Of a DNA stretch of 64,000 nucleotides, positions 44,686 through 54,011 are shown piece by piece (position 1 is the stretch's first letter; the number at the start of each line of letters is the position of its first letter). The position numbers and the translations under genes are program-made. Below the pieces are notes generated by a model. It searched no databases. It was not told where the DNA came from and saw only the letters and a program-made list of their open reading frames with translations. Source of the DNA: Modicisalibacter muralis (GTDB taxonomy: Bacteria > Pseudomonadota > Gammaproteobacteria > Pseudomonadales > Halomonadaceae); contig NZ_FNGI01000001.1 in NCBI RefSeq assembly GCF_900102945.1, positions 905,265-969,264 of the forward strand, read 5' to 3'.

Positions 44686-46149
44686 TCAGGCATTCTTATA
44701 CTCGTCGGCTAAGGCACGAGGAACTTGGGGTGTCATCAGACTGACCACCACGAATACCACGATATTGCACAGCAGGCCGACGAAGCCCGCATTCATTTCC
44801 AGCGGCGTGGAATCGGCGATGATCTGGTAGTAATAATTGACCGCGATACCCACGATCAGCCCCGCGATGGCGCCGCTCTTGGTCGCGCGTCGCCAGATCA
44901 GCGCGCCATATACCGAAGGCACGAACTGCGCGATCGAACCATAGGCCCCCACGAGTAGCGCGATGATGCCCGCCGCGCCGAAAATCGCCAGCCAATAGGC
45001 CGCGGCACCGATGGCGATGACTCCCAGGCGCATGATCCATACCTGGGTGCGCTCGGTCATATCCGGCTTTAGCGGCAATACCACGTCCCGGCCCAGCGAA
45101 ACCGAGCCACCATGGGTGATAGCATCGGACGACGACATCGCCGCCGCCAGCGCGCCCGCACCGATCAAGCCATAAACCCAGCCATTAGCGCCTAACTCAT
45201 TGGTGATCAAATGCGGCAGTATCTGATCCGGGCTGTCGATAGCATCCGGCGAGACCACGCCGATCGCCGAGAAGCCGATGAACAACACCGGCACCATGAA
45301 TACACCGAAGATTGGGAACGCCAAGGTGGTGAGCTTGATGCGCTTTTCGGTGGTGGTATAGGACTTGGTGAACAGGTGCGGCCACATCATGAACCCCAGC
45401 CCCGATATCAAGATGACCGTCGAATAGGCCATCGGCGACATCATCGAGCCTTCGTGACCGATTGTCAGAAAGCCGGGCTGGGCCTCGTTGATCGACCGGA
45501 ACATCTCGCTCGGACCGCCCTGAAGCGCATAGACGAGGTAGTAACCTACCGTCCAGGCCACGATCAGCATCAGCGCGCCCTGCAACACGTCGCTCCAGGC
45601 GGCACCGCGCACCCCCGACGTGGCCACGTATGCGATTACGATACCGTAGGCCAGCAACGCGCCCAGCCAGTAAGGAATCACCCCATCGGTGAGAATGCTG
45701 AAAATGAAGGCCATACCCTTGATTTGCAACGTCAGGTACTGAATGAAGGCGAGCACCGAGATCACTCCGACGATCACCGTCAGCGATTTGGATTGGTACC
45801 GGTCGCCCAGGAAATCGCCCATGGTAAAGAAGTTCTTGCGCGCGCCGATGCGACCGACCTTAGGGCCCATCAAATACCAGGGAAGTATGCCCAACGCCAC
45901 ATAGGCAGGTACGAAGAACGCTGCCGCACCTTGGGAAAACGCCATCCCCGGACCACCAAGAAATGAAAACGCGCTGAATACCGTGCCGCCCATCATGAAC
46001 CAGATCACGATCAGGCCCAGGCCGCGGTCGGCTACCGCGTATTCCGACACCGACCAGAACGAACGTTTGCGACCGGCCAATAACCCCAGCACGAAAGCGA
46101 ATGCCAGGTACACCAGCATCGCAAACAAGGCGAAGACCCAATCGCTCAT
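44686..46149 (-). CDS. Sodium:solute symporter (SSS family)
   Basis: Membrane cotransporter of 487 residues with about 13 helices. Family signatures include GGTVFSAFSFLGGPGMAFSQ near the N-terminus and GALAAAMSSSDAITHGGSV in the middle, which contributes sodium-site serines. It is most like the monocarboxylate/pantothenate branch, and the upstream DUF3311 partner supports that. The start overlaps the DUF3311 stop by 4 bp. The substrate probably relates to the M20 hydrolase upstream. Confidence 0.92.
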   Translation of the reverse strand: MSDWVFALFAMLVYLAFAFVLGLLAGRKRSFWSVSEYAVADRGLGLIVIWFMMGGTVFSAFSFLGGPGMAFSQGAAAFFVPAYVALGILPWYLMGPKVGRIGARKNFFTMGDFLGDRYQSKSLTVIVGVISVLAFIQYLTLQIKGMAFIFSILTDGVIPYWLGALLAYGIVIAYVATSGVRGAAWSDVLQGALMLIVAWTVGYYLVYALQGGPSEMFRSINEAQPGFLTIGHEGSMMSPMAYSTVILISGLGFMMWPHLFTKSYTTTEKRIKLTTLAFPIFGVFMVPVLFIGFSAIGVVSPDAIDSPDQILPHLITNELGANGWVYGLIGAGALAAAMSSSDAITHGGSVSLGRDVVLPLKPDMTERTQVWIMRLGVIAIGAAAYWLAIFGAAGIIALLVGAYGSIAQFVPSVYGALIWRRATKSGAIAGLIVGIAVNYYYQIIADSTPLEMNAGFVGLLCNIVVFVVVSLMTPQVPRALADEYKNA

Positions 46150-46376
46150 GACCGGTCCTCCTTGTTTTTGCTGCCATATTCATAACGATAGAAGCCACAA
46201 AGCACCAGGAAGGCGATCGTCTCCATCAGCACGATCCAGAACAGACCAAAAGGCAAGCCCAGGACGAGGGGGAAAACCCGATTGGCAATGCCATATACCG
46301 GAAAAATCATCGACAGAAAAAGCAGTACCAAAAAGATGATGTAAGGCTTGGTGATTTTCTTCTCTCTGCTAGACAT
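46146..46376 (-). CDS. DUF3311 small membrane protein, symporter partner
   Basis: A 76-residue protein with two predicted helices (about residues 12-33 and 39-60) and charged ends. DUF3311 proteins are regularly encoded directly before SSS symporters, as here with a 4-bp overlap, and are presumed accessory subunits. AAAGGGAGG lies just upstream of the start. Confidence 0.88.
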   Translation of the reverse strand: MSSREKKITKPYIIFLVLLFLSMIFPVYGIANRVFPLVLGLPFGLFWIVLMETIAFLVLCGFYRYEYGSKNKEDRS

Positions 46377-46433
46377 GCCGGCGCCTCCCTTTTGTTATAA
46401 CCAAACCGATTGCTGACTATTTAGACGTCTGGG

Positions 46434-47621
46434 CTATCCCTTTGCGTTCTGTTTATCGAGCGACTCCCGGGCCAGTTTCGACAACAACTCCACGCCATAG
46501 GGAATGACCTTGTCATTGAAATCGTATTGAGGGTTGTGCAAACCATAGGGGTGATCGTCATCACCGGAGCCCACATGGATATAGGCCCCGGGGCATACCG
46601 CCAGCATATAGGCGAAATCCTCGCCGCCCATGCTGGGCTTGTAGTCCCGTTCCAGCGCCCGCTCACCAAAGCACTGCGTAATGACGTCTTTGGCGGTTTG
46701 CGTGGCGCCGGCCTCGTTGAAGGTGACATCGAACTTATCCTCGATCGACAGCTCGATTTTCGCACCGTAATAGTGCTCCAGGCTTTCGCAGAGCCGCTTC
46801 AGCCCTGAGCGAACGGTCTCGCGCGCCTCGTCGCTCAGCGCACGGATCGTGCCGCAAAGCTGCGCCGTGTTGGGTATGACCGCGAAGCCGCTCAAGTCGC
46901 CGCTGTGAATCGCACAAATGCTCAGCACCGCGGGGCTCAGCGGATCGACCTCGCGGGAAACGATGGTGTGCGCCTTGTGGATCAACTCCGCCGCGATGCG
47001 GATCGGGTCGACACAGCCATGCGGATTGAGTCCACCATGCCCACCCTTGCCATGAATGGTGATGTCGACTCGGTCACCGCCCGCCATGATCGGCCCGGCA
47101 ATCAAGCCGAACCTGCCGACCGGCAACGCTGGCCAATTATGCAGCCCGTAAATCTCCCGAATCGAAAACCTGTCGAACAGGCCATCGTCGACCATGGCTT
47201 TTCCGCCACCAACGCCCTCTTCCGCGGGCTGGAAAACGCAATAGACGCTTCCGGAGAAATCGTTGTTGGCCTGCAGGTGCTCGACGGCCCCTAACAGCAT
47301 CGTGGTATGCCCATCGTGGCCGCAGGCGTGCATACAGCCGCTATTGGTGGAAGCGTATTCGACACCACTCTTCTCTTCGAGGGGCAAGGCATCCATATCG
47401 GCGCGTAACCCTACGCTGGCATCACTTTGTGCGCCTGTGCCGACTATCTTGGCGACGATGCCGGTCTTGCCCAGGCCACTGACGTATTCGACTCCGAGGG
47501 AATCCAGATATTCACGCACTTTCCGGGAGGTTTCATGCTCTTCAAAGCCGAGCTCGGGACTTTGATGAACGTCCCTTCTGAATCTGACGAGTTTATCTAG
47601 CTCATCTGTTTTCATGTTCAT
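46434..47621 (-). CDS. M20-family amidohydrolase (hippurate/N-acyl-amino-acid hydrolase type)
   Basis: Metal-dependent hydrolase of 395 residues that removes acyl groups from amino acids or related amides. Metal and catalytic residues: HACGHDGHT (C100, H102), EEGVGGG with the catalytic Glu, YGLHNWPALPVG, and GGEDFAYML near the end. The start at 47621 (MNMKTDEL) or 47615 is more likely than the 34-residue upstream extension, which has a non-family sequence. It is upstream of DUF3311 and the SSS symporter on the same strand, so uptake and hydrolysis of one substrate are likely coupled. Confidence 0.9.
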   Translation of the reverse strand: MNMKTDELDKLVRFRRDVHQSPELGFEEHETSRKVREYLDSLGVEYVSGLGKTGIVAKIVGTGAQSDASVGLRADMDALPLEEKSGVEYASTNSGCMHACGHDGHTTMLLGAVEHLQANNDFSGSVYCVFQPAEEGVGGGKAMVDDGLFDRFSIREIYGLHNWPALPVGRFGLIAGPIMAGGDRVDITIHGKGGHGGLNPHGCVDPIRIAAELIHKAHTIVSREVDPLSPAVLSICAIHSGDLSGFAVIPNTAQLCGTIRALSDEARETVRSGLKRLCESLEHYYGAKIELSIEDKFDVTFNEAGATQTAKDVITQCFGERALERDYKPSMGGEDFAYMLAVCPGAYIHVGSGDDDHPYGLHNPQYDFNDKVIPYGVELLSKLARESLDKQNAKG

Positions 47622-47988
47622 ATGACTAACTCGCAATAAATCATGCACGGCTTGAAAAACCTGCCGTTCGAGCAGGTAAACCCTTAAAAAAGCTAGGAGA
47701 CGCCCCCCGAAAAGTAAAGACACTTCTCAAGACATCGTCAGGACATGAATGCTGACTTTGATGGTCGAACGAGTTTGAGATGTGACCATGCTGGCAAAAT
47801 CAAGATAACGGTATAAAAATGAGCGCATCAGATGGGTCGTCGGTTTTCCATTGCGCCCGGAATGATCGACAATCGTGGCTCGCCTACTAACGCGCCCTGC
47901 GAGGTATCGTGACCGACACTATTGGCATGACAGAACGGACGCGAGCCATTCGGCACGCATCACGGGGCTTACTGGAACGGGTACCGAC
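47622..47988. other. Divergent intergenic region
   Basis: About 370 bp between the M20 hydrolase and the isochorismatase-like gene. It presumably holds both promoters. I see only a weak hairpin (ACCTGC/GCAGGT near 47662-47680) and an AT-rich stretch near 47800-47820, and no convincing gene. Confidence 0.5.
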
Positions 47989-48528
47989 ATGAATGCACTC
48001 TGCGACGTTACCGCCTCGACGTTGATCCTGGTCGATCTACAAACCCGGCTCATGCCGGCGATCCACGATGGACAGGCCGTGGCCAGCCGCGCCGCGATTC
48101 TCGCCAGGGCCGCGAAGCTGCTCGATGTCCCTATCGTCGCAACCGAGCAGAGCCCCGCCAGCCTCGGTCACACGGTCAGTCAACTCCAGGAGCTTTGCGA
48201 TACCACCATTGCGAAAAGCCATTTCGATGCCAGCACCGAAGCGGCGTTTATCGATAGCCTGGCCCCTCAGCGAGACGAATTGATCGTCGCCGGCTGCGAG
48301 GCGCATGTCTGCGTCATGCAGACCGTGCTCGGCTTGCTCGAGCGCGACTACCGCGTGTGGCTGGTCACCGATGCCATTGGCTCACGACATCCACATGATT
48401 TGAAGGCCGCCATCGACCGCGCCGGTGCCACCGGTGCAAGGCTGGTAACCACGGAAATGGTCATCTTCGAATGGATGCGCGATAGCCATCACCCTGCGTT
48501 CAAGTCCCTTCTTGAACTGGTGAAATAA
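47989..48528 (+). CDS. Isochorismatase-family cysteine hydrolase
   Basis: Cytosolic hydrolase of 179 residues. The catalytic triad of the family is complete: D16 (ILVDLQ), K76 (IAKSHFD) and C108 (GCEAHVCVMQT). The family includes nicotinamidases, N-carbamoylsarcosine amidases and YcaC-like enzymes; the neighbours (M20 amidohydrolase, amine oxidase) favour an amide or N-carbamoyl substrate over isochorismate. ATG at 47989 gives the family N-terminus; the frame upstream is not supported. Confidence 0.88.
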   Translation: MNALCDVTASTLILVDLQTRLMPAIHDGQAVASRAAILARAAKLLDVPIVATEQSPASLGHTVSQLQELCDTTIAKSHFDASTEAAFIDSLAPQRDELIVAGCEAHVCVMQTVLGLLERDYRVWLVTDAIGSRHPHDLKAAIDRAGATGARLVTTEMVIFEWMRDSHHPAFKSLLELVK

Positions 48529-48600
48529 TCCCTTATAGCTTCCCTGCCCAAAACTCGGAGCCAGCCTTCCATCATCGTCTCACTCCAATACCTTTCGTAT

Positions 48601-48623
48601 TATTTATCGAATATCGATAAATA
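48601..48623. promoter_or_regulatory. Palindrome upstream of the amino-acid ABC operon
   Basis: TATTTATCGA-ATA-TCGATAAATA: perfect 10-bp arms, 3-bp spacer, 89 bp before the binding-protein gene. A part copy (TACCGATAA) lies at 48633-48641. A likely operator, perhaps for the IclR protein at 52373. Confidence 0.55.
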
Positions 48624-48711
48624 TTTATTCTTTACCGATAATTTTTATTCGTCTAGGCTAGATTTTGCCACCAAACATAACAATCTCACTTTCGATGCAA
48701 TCGAGGATTCC

Positions 48712-49524
48712 ATGAAAACAACACCATCCATGGTCCAACGCATGGCTCTCGCCCTTTCCCCCGCTCGGCACTGGTTGCTGGCAGCCTCATTGGCTATCGG
48801 TTGCGCAAGCAGTCTTACGCCCTCGACCGCCGGAGCCGCCGAGCAGACGCTGACCGTGGGAAGTACACCGAGCGGCATCCCTTTTACTTTTCTGGATGTC
48901 GAAACCAATGAAATAACCGGCGCCATGGTCGATCTCATCAAGGCCGTCGGCGAAGATGCCGGTTACGATATCGCCATCCAGCAGTCGCAGTTCAGTTCGT
49001 TGATCCCATCATTGCGCACCGGCAAGATCGATGTGATTTCCGCGGCCATGTTGAAGACACCCGAGCGCGCGGAAGTGGTGGATTTCAGTCACGATATTTT
49101 CCCTTACGCCGAAGGACTGGTCGTCCAGGGTGACAACGGGACCCACTACACGACCCTCGACGATCTCGCCGGCGAGGTCATCGGCGCTCAGGTAGGCACG
49201 ACCTACATCGAGCATCTCAATAGTCTGGGCATTTTTGCCGAAGTACGCAGCTACAACACGCTGGCCGACATGATGCATGACATCTCGCTCGGGCGGATAA
49301 CCGCCGGCATCGGCGACGAACCCATCATCGCCTACCAATTCAGCCAGGATCGCTTTCCCGAGTTGAAACTCGCCGAGGATTACCAGCCGGAAATGGTTGG
49401 CCAGGTCGGATTCGCGGTGAAAAAGGGCAACAGCGAACTACTCGCCGATCTGAACGCCTCGCTCACACGCCTCAAGGAGCAGGGTAAGGTCGATGCCATC
49501 TTCACCGAGTGGGGCTTGAAATAG
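48712..49524 (+). CDS. Amino-acid ABC transporter substrate-binding protein (SBP family 3)
   Basis: Periplasmic receptor of 270 residues. A long signal peptide (about residues 1-43, cleaved near AGAAEQ) precedes the domain. Family features: GIPFTFLDVETNEITGAMVD, FSSLIPSLRTGKIDVISAAM, and VGTTYIEHL. The amino-acid-type ligand site residues (the Arg in TPERAEVVDFS, where the family has R in TxERxxxxxFS) are present. It heads a three-gene importer. Confidence 0.92.
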   Translation: MKTTPSMVQRMALALSPARHWLLAASLAIGCASSLTPSTAGAAEQTLTVGSTPSGIPFTFLDVETNEITGAMVDLIKAVGEDAGYDIAIQQSQFSSLIPSLRTGKIDVISAAMLKTPERAEVVDFSHDIFPYAEGLVVQGDNGTHYTTLDDLAGEVIGAQVGTTYIEHLNSLGIFAEVRSYNTLADMMHDISLGRITAGIGDEPIIAYQFSQDRFPELKLAEDYQPEMVGQVGFAVKKGNSELLADLNASLTRLKEQGKVDAIFTEWGLK

Positions 49525-49652
49525 CCACTTCCTGAAATATCCCACGAAGTAAGCCTCTTGTATCCGCCAGCCTCCGGGTCATGCCCGATGGCTGGCGGGC
49601 ACTCCCAAGCCTTGCCCATTTGCAGGCATAGTCATGCGTGCAGGAGACCCTG

Positions 49653-50318
49653 ATGATACTCGCAGATGTCTTCTCGTTTCTGCCGATACTGCTCAAGGCA
49701 GCGATCGTTACCATAGAAGTGACCGTCGGCTCGCTTCTTCTCAGCACACTACTTGGCTTAGTGCTGGCGATCATGAAAGTCTCGCCAACCCAGCTGTTGT
49801 CAGTGCCGGCCAGTGTTTTTATCAATGTGATCCGCGGCCTGCCGATTATCGTACAACTCTTTTATATCTACTTCGTGCTGCCGGGCATGGGGATCCAGCT
49901 CACCGCTTTCCAGGCCGGCATCATTGGACTGGGTATCGCTTACAGCGCCTATCAGGCAGAGAACTTCCGCGCCGGTATCCAGGCTATCGACCCCGGCCAG
50001 ATCGAAGCCGCGAAATCCATCGGCATGAAAGGCCCTCTGATCATGCGCCGGGTCATCCTGCCGCAGGCCATACGCATCACGCTGCCGCCCTATGGCAACA
50101 CCACGGTGATGATGCTCAAGGACTCCTCGCTGGTATCGACGATCACCGTCGCGGAGATGACGCGCGCCGGCCAACTGCTGGCCGCATCCACCTTCGAGAA
50201 CATGACGGTCTATACCCTGGTGGCACTGCTCTACCTGGCACTCAGCTTGCCGTTGATCTTCGGCGTCAACCGCCTGGAAAAACACTTTGGCCAAGGCAAC
50301 AGGAGGCGCGACAAATGA
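49653..50318 (+). CDS. Amino-acid ABC transporter permease (HisM/GlnP type)
   Basis: Membrane subunit of 221 residues with about five helices and coupling loop [23 protein letters not shown] at 49653 has GGAG six bases upstream; GTG at 49638 is also in frame. The stop overlaps the ATPase start. There is a single permease gene, so the channel should be a homodimer. Confidence 0.92.
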   Translation: MILADVFSFLPILLKAAIVTIEVTVGSLLLSTLLGLVLAIMKVSPTQLLSVPASVFINVIRGLPIIVQLFYIYFVLPGMGIQLTAFQAGIIGLGIAYSAYQAENFRAGIQAIDPGQIEAAKSIGMKGPLIMRRVILPQAIRITLPPYGNTTVMMLKDSSLVSTITVAEMTRAGQLLAASTFENMTVYTLVALLYLALSLPLIFGVNRLEKHFGQGNRRRDK

Positions 50319-51043
50319 TCGCCATCAACAACATCCACAAGAGCTTCGGCGATGTCGCGGTGCTACGCGGTGTCAGCCTCGATGTCGCCAGCGGCGAGGT
50401 GGTTTGCCTGATCGGCCCCTCGGGCTCGGGAAAGTCGACGGTACTGCGCTGTATCAATGGCCTGGAAACCTATGACCACGGTGACATTCTGATCAACGAT
50501 GCGCGGGTCGACACCCAACAGGCGGATATCCATGCCCTACGCACCCGAGTCGGTATGGTATTCCAGCGCTTCAACCTGTTTCCTCATCGCAGCGTCATCG
50601 AGAACGTCATGGAAGGCCCGGTCTACGTCAAACACGAGCCCCGCCAACAAGCCAGGGCGATGGCCGAAGAATTGCTCGACAAGGTCGGCCTCAACGACAA
50701 GTACGACGCTTATCCCAATCAGCTTTCCGGCGGCCAGCAACAGCGTGTCGCCATCGCTCGAGCCTTGGCCATGCGCCCCGACGCCATGCTGTTCGACGAG
50801 CCCACCTCGGCGCTGGACCCCGAGCTGGTTGGCGACGTGCTCACGGTGATGCGCACCCTCGCCGAGGAAGGCATGACCATGGTGGTCGTCACCCACGAGA
50901 TGAGCTTCGCCCGCGAGGTCGCCGATCGCGTGTGCTTCCTGCACGGCGGCACGATCGTCGAGGAAGGCCCGGCCAAGCAGGTTCTCAGCCAGCCACACCA
51001 CGAGCGCACCCAGGACTTCCTGCGCCGCGTCCTCAACCATTAG
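50315..51043 (+). CDS. Amino-acid ABC transporter ATPase (GlnQ type)
   Basis: ATPase of 242 residues. Walker [10 protein letters not shown], signature [17 protein letters not shown], Walker [21 protein letters not shown]-loop [15 protein letters not shown]. The start overlaps the permease stop and has AGGAGG upstream; the open frame before it is a shadow of the permease gene. Confidence 0.95.
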   Translation: MIAINNIHKSFGDVAVLRGVSLDVASGEVVCLIGPSGSGKSTVLRCINGLETYDHGDILINDARVDTQQADIHALRTRVGMVFQRFNLFPHRSVIENVMEGPVYVKHEPRQQARAMAEELLDKVGLNDKYDAYPNQLSGGQQQRVAIARALAMRPDAMLFDEPTSALDPELVGDVLTVMRTLAEEGMTMVVVTHEMSFAREVADRVCFLHGGTIVEEGPAKQVLSQPHHERTQDFLRRVLNH

Positions 51044-51074
51044 CCGTGTCTTCCAACTACCGAGAGAAGCACTC

Positions 51075-52376
51075 ATGAATGCGAAGCTAGAGCCCACGCC
51101 GATGCCCGCTTCCCTATGGGCCGCCAGCGCCGTTGCTGGCCGAGAGTATCCCGTCCTGCGTGGCGCGCAGCGGACTCGAGTCGCCATCGTCGGTGGTGGC
51201 TTTACCGGGCTTAGTGCCGCGTTGCATCTGGCTGAGCGAGGTGTCGAGGTCACGCTGCTCGAAGCCCAGAGCATCGGCTGGGGCGCCTCGGGACGTAACG
51301 GTGGGCAAGTCATCCCCGGCCTGAAGCACGACCCTGACACGTTGATCAAACGTTATGGTCGGGAGCGTGGCCAGGCACTCATCGACACCACGGGACGCAA
51401 CGCCGACGTCGTTTTCGAGCTGATCGAGCGGCTGGGCATCGAGTGCGACGCCACTCGCCATGGCTGGATTCAACCGGCGCTCGATGGCGCTTCCTTGCGT
51501 GTCACGCAAGGCCGTGCCCGCCAATGGCAGGAGCACGGCGTCCCGGTCACCTTGTTGGATCGCCAAGAGGTCAGCGAACAGCTGGGCAGCAGCGCCTATA
51601 TCGGCGGTTGGATCGATCCGCGTGCCGGTGGCCTCAACCCGCTAAGCTACTGCCGTGGGCTTGCCAAGGCGGCCGACCATGCCGGCGCGCGCCTGTGCGA
51701 ATATTCCCCGGTAGAGCAACTTCAGCGCCAACCGGACGGCTGGAAGCTCAAGCTAGCGACCGGTGGGGAAGTCATCGCCGATCAGGTGCTTGTGTGTACC
51801 AATGGCTATTCCGGCGATCTATGGCCCAGGCTGCGCCAATCGGTCATCGCCGCCAACAGCTTCCAGATCGCCACTCGACCGCTCAGCGACGCCGAAGGCG
51901 CCAGTGTCATACCCGGCAACCAGGTCGTCTCCGACGCCCGCAAGTTGCTTCTCTACTACCGCCGCGACTCACAGGGCCGCTTACTGATGGGAGGACGCGG
52001 CCCCTTCCACGATCCGCAAGGGCCAAACGATTTCACGCACTTGCGCCGCGCCATCGCTCAAGTCTATCCGGCATTAGCCGACGTCGATATCGAGTACCGC
52101 TGGCACGGTCGCGTGGCATTGACACGCGATGCCATGCCGCATGTGCATCAACCGGCACCGGGGCTAACCATCGCGCTGGGTTACAACGGTCGCGGCGTTG
52201 GCATGGCAACGCATCTGGGCAAGCTGCTGGGTGAACGACTTGGTAGCGAAGATAACGATTGGCAACTGCCCTTCAGCCTGTCGCCCATTCGGCCGATTCC
52301 CCTGCATTTTCTGCAAAAAGTCTACGTCGGCACGGTGGTGAATTACTATCGCCTGCGCGATCGGCTGCACATTTAA
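51075..52376 (+). CDS. FAD-dependent amine/D-amino-acid oxidoreductase (DAO family)
   Basis: Flavoprotein of 433 residues. The FAD dinucleotide-binding fold is at about residues 36-65 (VAIVGGGFTGLSAALHLAER). Downstream are GRNGGQVIPG and the C-terminal YNGRGVGMATHLGKLLGE, which resemble the PuuB/gamma-glutamylputrescine oxidase and glycine/sarcosine oxidase group. It begins 32 bp after the ABC ATPase, so it probably oxidises the imported amine. AGAGAAG precedes the start. The end overlaps the convergent IclR gene by 4 bp. Confidence 0.9.
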   Translation: MNAKLEPTPMPASLWAASAVAGREYPVLRGAQRTRVAIVGGGFTGLSAALHLAERGVEVTLLEAQSIGWGASGRNGGQVIPGLKHDPDTLIKRYGRERGQALIDTTGRNADVVFELIERLGIECDATRHGWIQPALDGASLRVTQGRARQWQEHGVPVTLLDRQEVSEQLGSSAYIGGWIDPRAGGLNPLSYCRGLAKAADHAGARLCEYSPVEQLQRQPDGWKLKLATGGEVIADQVLVCTNGYSGDLWPRLRQSVIAANSFQIATRPLSDAEGASVIPGNQVVSDARKLLLYYRRDSQGRLLMGGRGPFHDPQGPNDFTHLRRAIAQVYPALADVDIEYRWHGRVALTRDAMPHVHQPAPGLTIALGYNGRGVGMATHLGKLLGERLGSEDNDWQLPFSLSPIRPIPLHFLQKVYVGTVVNYYRLRDRLHI

Positions 52377-53167
52377 GCCAGGGTGCGCGCCGCCTTGGTC
52401 ACTGCGCGCGCGCACTCGATCAACGGCGGCCCTAGCTTGGCCATGGCATCGTCCAGCGTCCAGCGGCTGCTGGGCGCCGTCACATGGATGGCCGCCACCG
52501 CCCGTCCCTGGCTATTGAGTACCGGCGCACCAATATTGATATCGCCGAGGTAATACTCCTCGTCGTTATAGGAAAGCCCGGTGCGTTTGAAGTCTTCGAT
52601 CAACGATACCAGTGCCGCAGAGTCGGTCAGGGTACGTGGCGTGTGGGCCTTCAGGTCCGAGCATTCGAAATAGCGTTCGAGCTCCTCCAACGGCAGCACC
52701 GATAAATACGCCCGCCCCGCCGCCGTGCAGTACATGGGTACTCGGCTACCTATCGGCATATGGATGGGAATATAACGGCGGCTGGGAAAGCGAGCCACGT
52801 AGACCATTTCCAAGCCACACGGCTCGGTGAGTGAAACCGACTCCTCGCAATGGTTGCTAAGCTCCGACAGCAGCGGGTTGGCGCAATCGATCAGCAAGTT
52901 TGATTCCAGATAGCTATAGCCCAGCGACAATGAATGGATGGCGATTCGATACTTGCGGTTCACCGGGTTCTTGTAAAGGTATCCCAGTTTTTCAAGCGTA
53001 TACGTGATCCGCTGAGCCGAGCCCATGTTCCAGCCCGCCAGACGCGAAATCTCGGAAAGACTCAATTCGCTACGCGAAGCATTGAACAATCCCAGTACCG
53101 TAAAACCCTTTTCGATGGACTGGTTATACAGCGACGACTTGCTATCTTGCTTGTTCGGCTCGCTCAT
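52373..53167 (-). CDS. IclR-family transcriptional regulator
   Basis: Regulator of 264 residues. A winged helix at about residues 15-80 (LSLSEISRLAGWNMGSAQRI) is followed by the IclR effector domain with FPSRRYIPIHMPIGSRVPMY and AAGRAYLS. It is convergent with the amine oxidase and most likely controls the amino-acid importer/oxidase operon, perhaps through the palindrome at 48601. Confidence 0.92.
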   Translation of the reverse strand: MSEPNKQDSKSSLYNQSIEKGFTVLGLFNASRSELSLSEISRLAGWNMGSAQRITYTLEKLGYLYKNPVNRKYRIAIHSLSLGYSYLESNLLIDCANPLLSELSNHCEESVSLTEPCGLEMVYVARFPSRRYIPIHMPIGSRVPMYCTAAGRAYLSVLPLEELERYFECSDLKAHTPRTLTDSAALVSLIEDFKRTGLSYNDEEYYLGDINIGAPVLNSQGRAVAAIHVTAPSSRWTLDDAMAKLGPPLIECARAVTKAARTLA

Positions 53168-53380
53168 TCTGATCCATTTCGTCTCGGCATAATCGTAGCC
53201 ACTGACTATACCATGGGGTCCTCATGGGTACTCCCGACGGCTCTCTCTCAGGAGGTTAGCCACTGCAGGGAGAGCCAACGGGCCAGCTCTGCCGCGCGAG
53301 ACACGAGGCATTGCAACGATCGTGCAACTGAGTGGGAGTGCTAGGCCGGCCAGGATGAATGCAAACCTTTTCGAGCCGAA

Positions 53381-53626
53381 TCAATCATCGGCAAGCGCCA
53401 GCCCGGCGGCCTTCAATTCACTGGCGAAGCGATGCGCAACACGATTGACCTGCACGGGGTCCACGGCCGGCATCATTCTTCGCAACTCCGCAAACAGGCT
53501 CTCCGCCGTGGTATGGCGTTTCGAGTAAATCAGCAAGAGCAAATACTGCTCGATCTGGCTATCTTCGTAGATTACGTTTTCTAGACCGCGCGTTTGTCGG
53601 CCACGGTTGACACGTTGACGGCTCAT
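53381..53626 (-). CDS. Hypothetical small protein
   Basis: An 81-residue frame with GGGAATG shortly before its start. The first 18 residues are Arg-rich (MSRQRVNRGRQTRG), the rest is predicted mostly helical with AESLFAELRRMMP in the middle. I do not recognise a family. It sits alone between the IclR gene and the toxin-antitoxin segment; codon composition is compatible with a real gene. Confidence 0.5.
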   Translation of the reverse strand: MSRQRVNRGRQTRGLENVIYEDSQIEQYLLLLIYSKRHTTAESLFAELRRMMPAVDPVQVNRVAHRFASELKAAGLALADD

Positions 53627-54011
53627 TGGTCATTCCCTGCTGCATAGTTTCTAGTTATAGGGCGTCTGCCGTTTGGCAGCGCCAAAGCCTGATTCTACCG
53701 TCCATGCTTCCATAGCACAGCACTTGGCGCAGCAAATGACGGCTGCAACGCGCAATTTTCGCACCAAAGGTGACTGAAACGGCAAGGTTTATGCCGTACA
53801 CCTGCTAGCGGCGGATGCGATAAGACACTTGATTGAGCCTACAAGAGGCAGCCCCGCTTAGAACGAGTTCAGGCGCGAACAGCCGTTATCGAGACATGCC
53901 AAGCCGAATATGAGTTATATGTTGCTCAGAAAATAGTTTCCATGTTTGTTTTGAGCACCTTACTACTCATATTTGTGAACGACTGCTAAGATATGAGCAT
54001 TTTACTGCTCA
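53627..54011. promoter_or_regulatory. Intergenic region with repeated operators before hipA-like gene
   Basis: The first 250 bp show nothing I can name. From 53909 to 54011 there are three copies of an 8-bp ATATGAGT/C element (53909-53916 direct, 53965-53972 inverted, 53991-53998 direct) and two TGCTCA/TGAGCA pairs (53924-53929 with 53952-53957; 53994-53999 with 54006-54011). The last pair directly abuts the ATG. Probably bound by the HTH protein encoded after hipA. Confidence 0.6.
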
